Shown here: positions 8,722-18,955 of the stretch, in pieces
Numbering within the stretch: position 1 is the stretch's first letter
How the letters are laid out: every line of letters begins with the position of its first letter
From: an uncultured Pseudohongiella sp.
GTDB lineage: Bacteria > Pseudomonadota > Gammaproteobacteria > Pseudomonadales > Pseudohongiellaceae
Direction: 5' to 3'
DNA: 64,000 nt
NCBI GenBank assembly: GCA_902597095.1
Contig: CACJWK010000007.1
Span: 28,038-92,037, forward strand
The notes under the pieces: model-generated
Databases searched by the model: none
Told to the model about the DNA's origin: nothing
What the model saw: only the letters and a program-made list of their open reading frames with translations
Made by a program: the position numbers and the translations under genes

Positions 8722-8904
8722 ATGTCTAAGGAAGGCAAACGTTCAGACACCTTGCCAGTGTGGCCGGCATTCTTTCAACAACTGCTCTCAATGCCGGAAT
8801 ATGTTTGCAAGCTGCTCGTCAATGCGTTTGCAGCCGATGGGCCTGTGGTAGACTCACTCCAACGACTTTCAACGAAACGCCGACCGCATTCCTGACAATT
8901 GACC

Positions 8905-10551
8905 ATGAATAAACTGACTCCATTACTCCTATCACTGCTTTGCTCGGCGACAGTAGCCGAAACGACCCTGTACTTCAATGTGAATGGCTACACGCTGGAC
9001 CGGGATTTTAAGCTGCTGCGGTTTTCGGCTATTCAGTTCACCGATGACAGAATTGATGCCATTTACGGCGACTCGAACCCCTTAGCGCAAGAGCCTGACC
9101 ATCGCATTGATGGCAACGGACAAACCATGATTCCGGGCCTGATAGACGCGCATGGCCATGTGCTGTCTTACGGGCTTTCACTGCTGCGGGTCGACCTGGT
9201 CGGTGCAGAGTCGGAGTCTGAAGCTGCCGGGCGTGTGCTAGATTTTGCGCAAGCCAATCCCGCTGTCGAATGGATACAGGGCCGGGGTTGGAATCAAGTG
9301 CTGTGGGACAGCAATGAATTTCCCCAGGCAGCCAGCCTTGACGCTGTCGTCAGTGACCGACCGGTGTGGCTGACCCGAGTGGACGGCCACGCTGCTTGGG
9401 CAAATTCGCTGGCGATGGAACTGGCCGGCATCAGCGATGACACCGAAGATCCTGTCGGCGGACAGATCGTCCGCGACGAGAATGGTAAGGCAACCGGAGT
9501 ATTTATCGACACCGCGATGTCCTACATCCGCGAGCAGATCCCGGCCACGTCTTTCGAAGAGGAGAAAGTTGCTCTCACTACTGCACTGAATTCCCTGGCG
9601 ACTTATGGCATTACCAGTGTTCATGACGCCGGTATCGGCAGCAGCACGATCGCTGCATACAAGGAACTGGTTAGCGAGGCACCCCTGCCCGTTCGCGTTT
9701 ATGCGATGATTGCAGCCTCCGACCCACTCTATCAGGACCGCTTAGCAGAAGGTTTTTTCCACAGTGAAGACATGACACTTGCAGTTGAGAGCGTCAAGGT
9801 GGTGGCGGACGGAGCCTTGGGGAGCCGCGGTGCCGCGCTGATTGAGGATTACGATGACTCGCCTGGCTATCGCGGTTTGTTGCGTTATAACGACGAACGC
9901 TTGGAATATTTGATTCGCACCGCAATGAACGCCGACTTTCAGGTAGCCACTCACGCCATTGGTGATAATGCCAATATGCGAGTGTTGGATAACTATGAAA
10001 GACTGATCAGGGAAACTGACTCCAAAGATCGGCGCCATCGCGTCGAACACGCGCAAATTTTGCGCTACGAAGACATTATGCGATTTGCTGAGCTTGGCGT
10101 GATCCCTTCGATGCAGGCAACTCATGCCACTTCCGACAAAAACATGGCAGAAGACCGACTCGGCCCAGTACGAATTCAGGGTGCTTATGCCTGGCGAAAA
10201 CTTCTGGACTCCGGAGCCCGCATTGCGAATGGTTCCGATTTCCCGGTTGAGCACCCGAACCCCTTTTATGGTCTGCATGCCTCCGTCACACGCCAGGATC
10301 AACAGAACAACCCACCGGGTGGCTGGTATGGTGAGGAGCGCATGACGCTCGAAGAATCCCTGGCGAGCTTCACCATCGATGCCGCTTACGCAGGGCACCA
10401 AGAAGCACATCTTGGTACCTTGGAGCCCGGCAAAAAGGCCGATTTCATCTTGCTCGACCGGGATATCTTCACGCAACCTCCCACCCAGATGTGGCAAACT
10501 CTGGTGCAAGAGACCTGGGTGGATGGGGTAAGAGTCTCAGTACAAAACTAA
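8905..10551 (+). CDS. Exported amidohydrolase (YtcJ/Amidohydro_3 family)
   Basis: About 548 residues from the ATG at 8905 (a TTG two codons earlier is less likely). It begins with a signal peptide (MNKLTPLLLSLLCSATVAE). The metal-dependent hydrolase signature MIPGLIDAHGHVLSYG near residue 75 supplies the first histidine pair. Later motifs include ATHAIGDNAN, RRHRVEHAQIL and IANGSDFPVEHPNPF, and the C-terminal LEPGKKADFILLDRD is typical of the YtcJ family, whose members hydrolyse amide or related bonds. It is followed after 26 bases by the acylase lipoprotein, so the two probably form an operon for degrading an amide-containing compound. Substrate unknown. Confidence 0.85.
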   Translation: MNKLTPLLLSLLCSATVAETTLYFNVNGYTLDRDFKLLRFSAIQFTDDRIDAIYGDSNPLAQEPDHRIDGNGQTMIPGLIDAHGHVLSYGLSLLRVDLVGAESESEAAGRVLDFAQANPAVEWIQGRGWNQVLWDSNEFPQAASLDAVVSDRPVWLTRVDGHAAWANSLAMELAGISDDTEDPVGGQIVRDENGKATGVFIDTAMSYIREQIPATSFEEEKVALTTALNSLATYGITSVHDAGIGSSTIAAYKELVSEAPLPVRVYAMIAASDPLYQDRLAEGFFHSEDMTLAVESVKVVADGALGSRGAALIEDYDDSPGYRGLLRYNDERLEYLIRTAMNADFQVATHAIGDNANMRVLDNYERLIRETDSKDRRHRVEHAQILRYEDIMRFAELGVIPSMQATHATSDKNMAEDRLGPVRIQGAYAWRKLLDSGARIANGSDFPVEHPNPFYGLHASVTRQDQQNNPPGGWYGEERMTLEESLASFTIDAAYAGHQEAHLGTLEPGKKADFILLDRDIFTQPPTQMWQTLVQETWVDGVRVSVQN

Positions 10552-10577
10552 CGAAAATCAGACAGTCGGAGGCGGTT

Positions 10578-12842
10578 ATGCCGGTAAAAAACTTTATTGC
10601 AGTCACACTTCTCAGTGTTGTGCTCATTGGCTGCGGACAAGATGACCGCAACTCGACAGAAAACCTGACAGAAACGAGCCCAACTGCCCCCCTGTTTTCC
10701 GGTGAAGAGATCGCCCGCTGGGAAGCCAGCGCTGACAAAGTCACTATCCTCAGGGACACTTGGGGTATCGCCCACATTTATGGTGTAAGCGACGCTGACA
10801 CTGTCTTCGGCACGCTCTACGCCCAAGCCGAAGATGACTTTTATCGGCTGGAGACAAACTACATCAACGCCATGGGCAGGCTGGCTGAAGCAGAAGGAGA
10901 AACACAGCTCTATCGGGATCTTCGCATGAAGCTGTTTATCGATCCGGTTGAGATGCAGGCACAATTTGAGACCAGCCCTGACTGGCTCAAGGACCTGATG
11001 GTCGCATTTGCGGATGGTCTTAACTATTACCTGTATACGCACCCTGAGATCGAACCCCGGGTAATCAAAAAATTCGAGCCATGGATGGCGCTCACCTTCT
11101 CGGAGGGAAGCATCGGTGGCGACATCGAGCGGGTAAATATCAGCCGACTGAAAGATTTCTATGATCCGACATCAATGGTAGCAGTAGCAGAAGGCCTTTT
11201 TGACGGCGAGCCAAGGGGGTCAAACGGCTTCTCTATCGCGCCTAAAAATACGGCGAACGGGAACGCGCTCTTTTTAATCAACCCTCACACTTCATTTTTC
11301 TTTCGCTCAGAATTGCATATGGTGAGCGAGGAAGGGCTGAACGCCTACGGCGCGGTCACCTGGGGTCAATTTTTCATCTACCAGGGTTTCAACGAGAATA
11401 CCGGATGGATGCACACCTCCAGCAGAGCCGATGCGATCGATGAATACCTCGAGACCATCGTCCAACAGGATGACGGATACTACTATCAGTACGGAGACGA
11501 ATTGAGGCGTCTCGAGGAAAAACTGATCAATCTCCCTTTTCGCGACGGCGACGCGATGTCGGAAATCGAAGTCACTGCCTATTACACCCATCACGGACCT
11601 ATCATTCGGGAGGAAGACGGAAAATGGGTCTCGATAAGCCTGATGCAGGAGCCTGTCAAGGCACTGTCTCAATCCTATGGCAGGACCAAATCCCGCAACT
11701 ACGAAGAATTTGCCGCCACCATGGAGCTGCGCACCAATTCCTCCAACAACACCGTTTATGCGGACAGCGAGGGCAATGTTGCCTACTGGCACGGCAACTT
11801 TATTCCCAGAAGAGATCCAAATTTTGACTGGAACAGCCCGCTCGATGGCAGTAACCCGGCAACCGATTGGGGACCTCTGCACGCAGTCAGTGAAATGATC
11901 ACCGTGTTCAATCCGGACAGCGGCTGGATCCAGAATACAAACAACACACCGTTCAATGCCGCGGGTCCCGGTAATAGCCCGCAACCGGAAGATTACCCTG
12001 CCTATATGGCGAACAATCCGGAAAATCCGCGCGGAGTTCACGCAGTGCGAGTTCTGCAGGGCAAGAACGACTTCACGCTCGATTCGCTAATTGAGGCTGC
12101 TTATGATCCGGCCCTGCCGTTTTTTGATGATCTGATTCCCAGACTTTTGCTCACCACTGCGGTGGATAGCCCGAGCATTGTCGATGAAGACGGCAACGCC
12201 GTGCAGCTGCAGAGCACTCTCACCGGGGAGATTCTCGATTGCATCGATTTACTCAGAGGTTGGGACACAAACTTTAGCGTGGATTCGGTTGAGACGTCAC
12301 TGGCTGTTTTTTGGGCTGAAGCGCTCATGGAAATGGTGCGGGCCGATGCCGCAGCGGCGGACATCAACATTTATGACTACATGGTGAATAATGCCTCCCC
12401 GAATCAGCTTCTCGGCGCCCTGAATCAGGCAGCCGACGCACTATCCCAGGATTTTGGTTCTTGGCAGGTTCCATGGGGAGAGATCAATCGCTACCAGCGC
12501 ATCACCGGAGATCTGGTGCAGAATTTTGACGACAATGCGCCAAGCGTTCCGGTCGGTTTTGCCTCAGGCAGATGGGGAGCACTGGCTTCATTTGGCGCGC
12601 GCACCTATCCGGGCACCCGACGCATGTACGGCACCAGTGGCAACAGCTTTGTCGCAGCCGTGGAGTTTGGCCGTCCAATAAGAGCCAAAGCCATTACCGT
12701 CGGCGGCTTGCAAAGCGATCCAGAATCGCCGCATTTCGACGATCAGGCAGAAATGTATGCAAATGGCGAATTTCGTGATGTCCTGTTCTATCGTGACGAC
12801 ATCGAAGCCAACCTGGAGCGGGAATACCGCCCGGGAAATTAA
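10578..12842 (+). CDS. Penicillin acylase-family lipoprotein (N-terminal nucleophile hydrolase)
   Basis: 754 residues from the ATG at 10578, with GGAGG five bases upstream. It starts with a lipoprotein signal whose lipobox is LIGC. The order is an alpha chain, then a beta chain starting at S215 in RGSNGFSIAP, the expected self-cleavage site and nucleophile of penicillin/acyl-homoserine-lactone acylases. WGIAHIYG near the start and the late GTSGNSFVAAVEFG are family features. These enzymes deacylate amides in the periplasm; members act on beta-lactams, aculeacin or quorum signals, and the substrate cannot be read from sequence. The preceding amidohydrolase suggests joint use of an N-acyl compound; the aminotransferase gene follows after 29 bases. 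Confidence 0.88.
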   Translation: MPVKNFIAVTLLSVVLIGCGQDDRNSTENLTETSPTAPLFSGEEIARWEASADKVTILRDTWGIAHIYGVSDADTVFGTLYAQAEDDFYRLETNYINAMGRLAEAEGETQLYRDLRMKLFIDPVEMQAQFETSPDWLKDLMVAFADGLNYYLYTHPEIEPRVIKKFEPWMALTFSEGSIGGDIERVNISRLKDFYDPTSMVAVAEGLFDGEPRGSNGFSIAPKNTANGNALFLINPHTSFFFRSELHMVSEEGLNAYGAVTWGQFFIYQGFNENTGWMHTSSRADAIDEYLETIVQQDDGYYYQYGDELRRLEEKLINLPFRDGDAMSEIEVTAYYTHHGPIIREEDGKWVSISLMQEPVKALSQSYGRTKSRNYEEFAATMELRTNSSNNTVYADSEGNVAYWHGNFIPRRDPNFDWNSPLDGSNPATDWGPLHAVSEMITVFNPDSGWIQNTNNTPFNAAGPGNSPQPEDYPAYMANNPENPRGVHAVRVLQGKNDFTLDSLIEAAYDPALPFFDDLIPRLLLTTAVDSPSIVDEDGNAVQLQSTLTGEILDCIDLLRGWDTNFSVDSVETSLAVFWAEALMEMVRADAAAADINIYDYMVNNASPNQLLGALNQAADALSQDFGSWQVPWGEINRYQRITGDLVQNFDDNAPSVPVGFASGRWGALASFGARTYPGTRRMYGTSGNSFVAAVEFGRPIRAKAITVGGLQSDPESPHFDDQAEMYANGEFRDVLFYRDDIEANLEREYRPGN

Positions 12843-12871
12843 GAACCTTCTACGAGAGCGGCAACAGAACC

Positions 12872-14050
12872 ATGAGTATTGATGGAGCCTATCAGCCCGG
12901 CCGCCATTTTCTGCAAATTCCCGGACCCTCTAATGTTCCGGAAAGTGTGCTCAGGGCCATGGCTCAACCGGTCATTGATCACCGTGGCCCGGAATTTCCG
13001 GCCCTGACGTTCAGATTACTGGAGAAGCTCGCGCCCGTATTCAACACTGAGTCCTCTGTCTTTATCTATCCGGCATCCGGTACCGGTGCATGGGAATGCG
13101 CCCTGCTTAATTGCCTGTCACCCGGAGATAAAGTACTGGCTTTTGAAACCGGACACTTCGCCACTCTTTGGAAAGAAGTCGCTGAAAAGCTGGGGCTTCA
13201 CATCTTATGGATACCTGGAGACTGGCGCCACGGGGTCGATCCGTCAGTCGTGGAGGAAAAACTGTCAGAGGACAGCAAGCATGAAATACAGGCCGTTCTG
13301 GCTGTCCACACGGAAACATCAACCGGTGTCACCAGTCGAATCGGCGATATCAGGCGCGCGATAAACAAAGTAAGGCACCCTGCTTTACTCATAGTTGATG
13401 CTGTCTCCTCTCTCGCTTGCACAGAGTTTCTGCATGATGACTGGGGAGTGGATGTGACGGTCAGCGCCTCACAGAAGGGGCTCATGCTGCCACCGGGATT
13501 GAGTTTCAATGCAGTCAGCGAGCAGGCGCTGGAGCGCTCCAGAGTGAATCAGAGCCACCACTCCTACTGGCAGTGGGAAGCCATGGCAAGCAACAACGCC
13601 AAAGGCTATTTCCCCTACACGCCCAGTACCAACCTTCTCTACGGTCTGGATGAAGCGTTAAATTTGTTGCTTGCAGAGGGGCTCGACAAGGTGTTTGCCC
13701 GTCACTCTCGTCTGGCCGCAGCCACCCGTGCGGCAGTCAATGCCTGGGGGCTGGAAAATGTCTGCATGAATTCAGAGGAATATTGCAATTCAACGACAGC
13801 GGTCTTCGTGCCCGAAGGCTTCGATGCGGATGATTTAAGAATGATCATTCGTGAGAGATTCAACATGTCATTGGGGACGGGTCTGGGCAAACTTAAAAAC
13901 AGAATCTTCCGCATTGGCCATATTGGTGACTTCAACGACCTGATGCTCATGGGCACGCTGAGTGGTGTGGAAATGGGCCTGAAACTCGCGAATATTCCCC
14001 ATCAACCGGGAGGCGTTGAAAGCGCAATGGATGCGCTCAGCAAAAGCTAG
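12872..14050 (+). CDS. Serine-glyoxylate-type aminotransferase (PLP class V)
   Basis: 392 residues, close to the usual family length. The opening HFLQIPGPSNVPESVLRAM, the IYPASGTGAWE loop, the LLIVDAVSSLA aspartate segment and the PLP-binding lysine K202 in SASQKGLMLPPGL match SgaA/AGXT enzymes, which move an amino group from serine, alanine or aspartate to glyoxylate. The reaction yields glycine plus hydroxypyruvate, pyruvate or oxaloacetate. It could instead be the aspartate-glyoxylate aminotransferase of the beta-hydroxyaspartate cycle, but the other genes of that cycle are not here. It sits upstream of the GntP permease with a 41-base gap, pointing to glyoxylate/glycerate use. Confidence 0.85.
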   Translation: MSIDGAYQPGRHFLQIPGPSNVPESVLRAMAQPVIDHRGPEFPALTFRLLEKLAPVFNTESSVFIYPASGTGAWECALLNCLSPGDKVLAFETGHFATLWKEVAEKLGLHILWIPGDWRHGVDPSVVEEKLSEDSKHEIQAVLAVHTETSTGVTSRIGDIRRAINKVRHPALLIVDAVSSLACTEFLHDDWGVDVTVSASQKGLMLPPGLSFNAVSEQALERSRVNQSHHSYWQWEAMASNNAKGYFPYTPSTNLLYGLDEALNLLLAEGLDKVFARHSRLAAATRAAVNAWGLENVCMNSEEYCNSTTAVFVPEGFDADDLRMIIRERFNMSLGTGLGKLKNRIFRIGHIGDFNDLMLMGTLSGVEMGLKLANIPHQPGGVESAMDALSKS

Positions 14051-14091
14051 ATATCTCTTAATAACAACGATAAAAATCACTGGAGATGCCC

Positions 14092-15465
14092 ATGGATTCT
14101 GCCACCGCGGTCAATACCAGCGCTGCCGTATCACTGCTGGGATTCGCTGCGATTATTTTTCTGCTGCTATTTCTGATCGCCAGATGGAAGTGGCACGTTT
14201 TCTTCGCGCTTCTCATCCCAATCCTGCTCTTTGGCATCTTGCCGGGAATCCAGCAGAACAACTTTATTGACGCATTTGAGAACGGTTTCGGGAACACCTT
14301 GAGCTCGATTGGTGTGGTGATTGTACTGGGCTCAATCATTGCTGAAGCCCTGAAACACACTGGGGCAATTCAGGTGATCACACGTTCGATGGTCAATCTG
14401 GTCGGTTCTCAAAGGATGCCTCTGGCCCTCACCCTGACCGGCTTTATCATAGGCGTCGCGATTTTTTCAGATGTTGCTTATGTGATTCTCAATCCACTCG
14501 TCCACTCGGCGGCAAAAACCATGGGAGTGGGCATCGCGGTGATGTCCACCGGGCTGGTCGGCGCCCTGCAATTGACCCATGCCATCGTGCCACCAACACC
14601 CGGGCCACTTGCAGCCGCAGCGCTGGTCGGCGCAGACATCGGGAAGACCATCATCCATGGCAGCATCGCCTGCCTGTTTGGTTCATTGGCTTGCTGGGCG
14701 TGGGGAGTACTGTTTGCCGGTCCGCGCGTCAGCACACCGCCAAGTGACGAATTCGAGGGTATCACCGTCGATGACCTTGATCAGGACGGTCCACAGGAGT
14801 TGCCGAGCACCCTGAGTTCCTATTTGCCCATCGTGGTTCCTATCCTGTTGATTGGTGCACAGAGCGTCGTGACGTTGGCATTTCCCGACGGACACATACT
14901 GCGTACGGTCTTTCTGTATCTGGGATGGCCAGTGATGGCACTGTCCTTCGGCGTGTGGCTGGCATTTCGCAACATCAAGAACCCGAAAGATCGCGAGAAT
15001 GCCAAAGACGCCTGGGTAGAAGCTGCCCTGAAAACCTCTGCTATGATTCTCGTGGTGACGGGCCTTGGAGGGTCGCTCAGTGCGATTCTGAGAGGAACGC
15101 CGGCGGTGGACTTCATCGCCGCATTCTTTAGTGACTATGGTTTGCCAGCAATTTTGTTGCCTTTCGTCATAGGCATTATTGGCAACATGATCACCGGCTC
15201 TACAACCGTCGGGGTTATCACCGCTGCATCGCTGGTCTCTCCCATGCTCGGCAATCTCGCCCTCTCACCGGAAGCGGCCATGCTGGCAGGAGCAAGTGGT
15301 TCCGTCATCATCAAATACGTGAACAGCAGCTATTTTTGGGTCTGTACGTCTCTTTCGAAGCTCAGCGTAGCTGACGCCGTTTTCAGCTATGGCGGTGCAA
15401 CCCTGGTGGGGGGTATCGTCTCCTTTGTCACGGTATGCGTGATGTGGGGACTCGGGATTATCTGA
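14092..15465 (+). CDS. GntP-family permease
   Basis: About 457 residues with 12-14 hydrophobic segments, within the normal range for GntP/DsdX carriers. The loops LTHAIVPPTPGPLAAAALVGADIG and MITGSTTVGVITAASLVSP are family hallmarks. I prefer the ATG at 14092 because GGAG lies six bases before it; the ATG at 14086 overlaps the ribosome site. These proton symporters import gluconate, D-serine, D-glycerate or related hydroxy acids. With the glyoxylate aminotransferase upstream and a 2-hydroxyacid dehydrogenase converging from the other strand, a C3/C2 hydroxy acid is a fair guess. The two converging stop codons are 17 bases apart. Confidence 0.85.
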   Translation: MDSATAVNTSAAVSLLGFAAIIFLLLFLIARWKWHVFFALLIPILLFGILPGIQQNNFIDAFENGFGNTLSSIGVVIVLGSIIAEALKHTGAIQVITRSMVNLVGSQRMPLALTLTGFIIGVAIFSDVAYVILNPLVHSAAKTMGVGIAVMSTGLVGALQLTHAIVPPTPGPLAAAALVGADIGKTIIHGSIACLFGSLACWAWGVLFAGPRVSTPPSDEFEGITVDDLDQDGPQELPSTLSSYLPIVVPILLIGAQSVVTLAFPDGHILRTVFLYLGWPVMALSFGVWLAFRNIKNPKDRENAKDAWVEAALKTSAMILVVTGLGGSLSAILRGTPAVDFIAAFFSDYGLPAILLPFVIGIIGNMITGSTTVGVITAASLVSPMLGNLALSPEAAMLAGASGSVIIKYVNSSYFWVCTSLSKLSVADAVFSYGGATLVGGIVSFVTVCVMWGLGII

Positions 15466-15482
15466 CGGGTATAAAAGTGCGC

Positions 15483-18371
15483 TCAGCTGTCCAGCGCCAT
15501 CTGCAGGACTCTGGCAACGTGCAGGGCCCGGTGACCTGCTCCGTGTAAGATTTGACTACGGCAGCTGGTGCCATCGGCTACCACCAGTGTGTCTGCATCT
15601 ACTTTCTCAAGAGACGGCAACAGACTTAATTGAGCCATCGCCATGCTGGCGTCATAATGTTCCGCCTCAAAGCCAAATGACCCGGCCATACCACAACAAG
15701 ACGAATCGATCATTTCCACTTCTAGCCCCGGAACCAGCGCCAGAATCTGCGCGACCGGTGAAAGCGCACCGAACACCTTTTGATGACAGTGCCCGTGAAC
15801 CAGCGCCCTTGACTGGGCCAGAGGCCTCAGCGCCAGATCCAGCCTCTCTGCCTGCATTTCACTAAGCAGGAATTCCTCAAGCAGCCATGTATTTTTTGCC
15901 AGCCTATCAGACTGCTGACCCGGTAGCAGTGCCTGAAATTCGTCTCGCAGCGTTAGCAGGCAGGAAGGCTCCAGTCCGACAACCGGAACGCCCCGCTCTA
16001 CAAAAGGCCAGAGCGCCGCGATAGTCCGCCGAACTTCGCTCTTCGCCTCATCAAGAAGCCCATTACTAATAAACGTACGGCCACAACACAGCGGACGCGG
16101 ACCATCCAATGCTTCCGGTACATGAACGCGATATCCGGCTGCAGTTAACACTGATACCGCAGCTTCTGCATTTTCCTTCTCAAAACACCCGTTAAAGGTG
16201 TCCACCAGCAAGACCACCTCATTTGTGGCTGACGCCGCTGGAGAATGTTGTACCTGTCGTCGAAAGTGGTCGGTTCGCCAGGTAGGAAGTGTCCGACGCG
16301 CTGACAAACCCAGCAGTTTTTCAGAGAGGATTGGCAGACCGGGAATACGATCTCGCAAATTCAGCAGAGGCGACAGAAATTTGATCTTATGCGCGTAACG
16401 AGGGAGATAGGCAAATAACCTCTCCCTGAGTGGCAGGCCATGACGCGAGCGGTAGTGATATAAAAATTCGGTTTTCATCCGGGCCATATCAACCCCGGTC
16501 GGACATTCGCGCTTGCATGCCTTACAGCCAACGCAAAGCCGCATGGCGTCATACATTTGCTCTGAAGTAAAGGCGCCCTCTCCCAGCTGACCTGTCAATG
16601 CCAGACGTAGGCTATTTGCCCGCCCTCGTGTCAGATGCTGCTCCTCGCCGGTGATTCTATAAGAGGGACACATGGAGCCATCGTGGACTTTCCTACAGGC
16701 ACCATTGTTGTTACACATCTCCGTCGCACGATCGAAGCCATTCCAGGCTGACCAGTCTAGTTGAGTATCGACGGCAATGGGTTTATAGCCGGGCGGGTAG
16801 CGCATGAGGTTTCGATCGTCCATCTTATAGGGATGAACGATTTTCCCGGGATTAAAGAGCCCGCGCGGATCAAAGAGCTGCTTTATTTCCTCGAAATTAC
16901 TCACCATTTGATCGCCAAACATCGGGCGATGAAATTCGGAGCGAGAGATTCCATCTCCATGCTCACCAGAGTGAGAGCCTTTGTATTGGCGCACCATCTC
17001 GAGAGTCTCTTCAACAATCGCCCGCATCTTTATTGCGCCGGCTTCTTCCTTCATGTTGAGGATAGGTCTGACGTGGAGACAGCCTACGGATGCGTGCGCG
17101 TAAAACGTTCCTGAAGTGCCATGCTTTTCGAAAATTTCAGTCAGTCGGCGAGTGTATTCGGCAAGATCTTCAAGACGCACCGCACAGTCTTCGATAAAGG
17201 AGACAGGTTTTCCATCACTTTTCATCGACATCATGATATTAAGGCCTGATTTTCGTACTTCCCAAACTGCGGCTTGAAATTCCGTCTCGGCGGCTTCGAC
17301 CACGGCATCAGGAAACCCCAGATCTCCCATCAACTCATTCAGCTGACGCAGACTCTGTAACTGCTCATCCAGATCAGCACCGGCAAATTCCACAAGCAGA
17401 AGCGCCTGCGGCTCTCCTTTTACGAAGCGCCTGACCGTTGGCGCAAAAAGCGGAATGTCCCGCGCCAGGTCAATCATCGTGCGGTCAACCAGTTCAACAG
17501 CCGCCGGATTGAGTTTCACGATGTGCTGCGTGCAATCCATAGCCGAATAAAAACTCGGGAAGTGGCAGATACCGAGAACCTTATGAGACGGCACAGGTTG
17601 GAGATCGAGATGTATGCGCTGAAAGAAACCCAGCGTGCCTTCAGAACCTACCAGAAGATGGCCGAAATTGGGCTGCTTCTGAATCAGCGCGTCAATATTG
17701 TAGCCCCCCACTCTTCGCAGTAGATCGGGGAATCGATCGGTAATTTCCCCGGCCTCGCGCTTGCCCAATTCCAGGAGCTCTTTCAGTAAATGGTCTGGAA
17801 TAGCAGGCGCCGGCATGCGGCCGTTTGATGGTCCGAAATGGATCTTACTGCCGTCAGCAAGCAGAGCCTCGACGCTGCGCACGTTGTCAACCATATTACC
17901 ATAGCGAATCGAGCGAGCCCCGCAGCTGTTATTCCCGGTCATACCGCCTATGGTGGCGCGATTCGCTGTGGAAACATCAACCGGATAGAATAATCCGTAA
18001 GGCTTGAGGAAACGATTGAGATGATCCAGCACCATGCCTGGCTGGACACACGCGGTACGTCCCTTCTGATCGAAGGTCAGTAACTGATTGAGGTGACAGG
18101 TGGTATCAAGAACCAGCGCCTCGCCAACTGTCTGGCCATTCTGTGAGGTTCCGCCTCCTCTGGGCAAAACAGGCACTCCGTATTCAGACGCGAGCTGCAC
18201 CGCAACTTCTACATCTTCATCTCCATCCGGGATTACGACGCCGAGGGGCATTAACTGATAGATCGAGGCGTCGGTGCTGTATCTGCCCCGACTGAACGCA
18301 TCAAACAAGACTTCGCCTCGAAGGTTGTCTCGTAATCGACGCTGTAGAGTATTTAGTGAATCATTGATCAA
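15483..18371 (-). CDS. FAD/Fe-S D-2-hydroxyacid dehydrogenase, YdiJ-like
   Basis: 962 residues combining an FAD-binding PCMH/GlcD-like half and an iron-sulfur half. FAD features include VLPRGGGTSQNGQ and TIGGMTGNNSCGARSIRYGN; the latter NSCGARS motif is typical of the YdiJ (about 1000 residues) D-2-hydroxyglutarate dehydrogenase group. The iron-sulfur half has a partial cluster motif GACRKVHDGSMCPSY, a full CVGCKACKRECP cluster and two CCG-type motifs (CCGRTF, SSCCGMAGSFG). It oxidises D-2-hydroxyacids (hydroxyglutarate, lactate or glycolate) at the inner face of the membrane and passes electrons onward. It converges on the GntP gene. A single long fusion, no frameshift seen. Confidence 0.88.
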   Translation of the reverse strand: MINDSLNTLQRRLRDNLRGEVLFDAFSRGRYSTDASIYQLMPLGVVIPDGDEDVEVAVQLASEYGVPVLPRGGGTSQNGQTVGEALVLDTTCHLNQLLTFDQKGRTACVQPGMVLDHLNRFLKPYGLFYPVDVSTANRATIGGMTGNNSCGARSIRYGNMVDNVRSVEALLADGSKIHFGPSNGRMPAPAIPDHLLKELLELGKREAGEITDRFPDLLRRVGGYNIDALIQKQPNFGHLLVGSEGTLGFFQRIHLDLQPVPSHKVLGICHFPSFYSAMDCTQHIVKLNPAAVELVDRTMIDLARDIPLFAPTVRRFVKGEPQALLLVEFAGADLDEQLQSLRQLNELMGDLGFPDAVVEAAETEFQAAVWEVRKSGLNIMMSMKSDGKPVSFIEDCAVRLEDLAEYTRRLTEIFEKHGTSGTFYAHASVGCLHVRPILNMKEEAGAIKMRAIVEETLEMVRQYKGSHSGEHGDGISRSEFHRPMFGDQMVSNFEEIKQLFDPRGLFNPGKIVHPYKMDDRNLMRYPPGYKPIAVDTQLDWSAWNGFDRATEMCNNNGACRKVHDGSMCPSYRITGEEQHLTRGRANSLRLALTGQLGEGAFTSEQMYDAMRLCVGCKACKRECPTGVDMARMKTEFLYHYRSRHGLPLRERLFAYLPRYAHKIKFLSPLLNLRDRIPGLPILSEKLLGLSARRTLPTWRTDHFRRQVQHSPAASATNEVVLLVDTFNGCFEKENAEAAVSVLTAAGYRVHVPEALDGPRPLCCGRTFISNGLLDEAKSEVRRTIAALWPFVERGVPVVGLEPSCLLTLRDEFQALLPGQQSDRLAKNTWLLEEFLLSEMQAERLDLALRPLAQSRALVHGHCHQKVFGALSPVAQILALVPGLEVEMIDSSCCGMAGSFGFEAEHYDASMAMAQLSLLPSLEKVDADTLVVADGTSCRSQILHGAGHRALHVARVLQMALDS

Positions 18372-18451
18372 GGCTTTCTCACGGAATATCCATCGCTGAC
18401 TTCAGAACATTTGTTATCGAACCTATTTCTGGCAGAGCATCCACTATGCGA

Positions 18452-18943
18452 TTACAGCCTTCGCCAGGTCAGGGTGGCCGTCGTCCGGCCTTCAGCGTTT
18501 TTTAACGAAAGTCTCAGAAGGTCGCCTTCGAACTCATAGAAGCGGACATTATCTCCGCCAACCCAACCGGGCATGAGGGGCGAGCCCTCTACGTGGTGAA
18601 TTACAATTTTCTTCTCGCTATCTACCGTGACCTTGCCCCAATAGGCAAAACCTCCGGTCAGCCTGCCGCCAGCTTCGCGCTCAAGCTCTGGCAGGCCGCT
18701 TGGCATCCCAAGACCTGACATATTGCCTGCCCGGTCATAGCTCAGCCTGCCCACATATTTCATGTCGACCGCCGGTCCAGCCTCCGGGTAGGTCACATAA
18801 CTGATCAGCGTATAATCTCCAACGAACCGCTCCGCGTCCGTTTGCGCCTGACCGACAGTAGTCAGGGGCAAAGCGAGCATGCAGAGCATCAAAGCACGGC
18901 CGAAGGCCCTGGAAAACCTACTGAATATCTCAGCTGTTTTCAT
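18452..18943 (-). CDS. Exported lipocalin-like domain protein
   Basis: 163 residues with a signal peptide (about 1-34, ending VGQAQ). The mature part starts FVGDYTLISYVTYPEAG and continues with short strands YVGRLSYDRAGNMSG, FAYWGKVTVD and DLLRLSLKNAEGRTTATLTW, the pattern of the bacterial Lipocalin_5 domain, a small beta-barrel. It follows gamma-glutamyltranspeptidase by 12 bases on the same strand, so it is probably co-transcribed. The ligand is unknown. Confidence 0.72.
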   Translation of the reverse strand: MKTAEIFSRFSRAFGRALMLCMLALPLTTVGQAQTDAERFVGDYTLISYVTYPEAGPAVDMKYVGRLSYDRAGNMSGLGMPSGLPELEREAGGRLTGGFAYWGKVTVDSEKKIVIHHVEGSPLMPGWVGGDNVRFYEFEGDLLRLSLKNAEGRTTATLTWRRL

Positions 18944-18955
18944 AGAATTCCGACC

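Noticed and set aside
12872..14050. Assignment as aspartate-glyoxylate aminotransferase of the beta-hydroxyaspartate cycle
   Set aside because: The other cycle genes (hydroxyaspartate aldolase, dehydratase, iminosuccinate reductase) are not adjacent.
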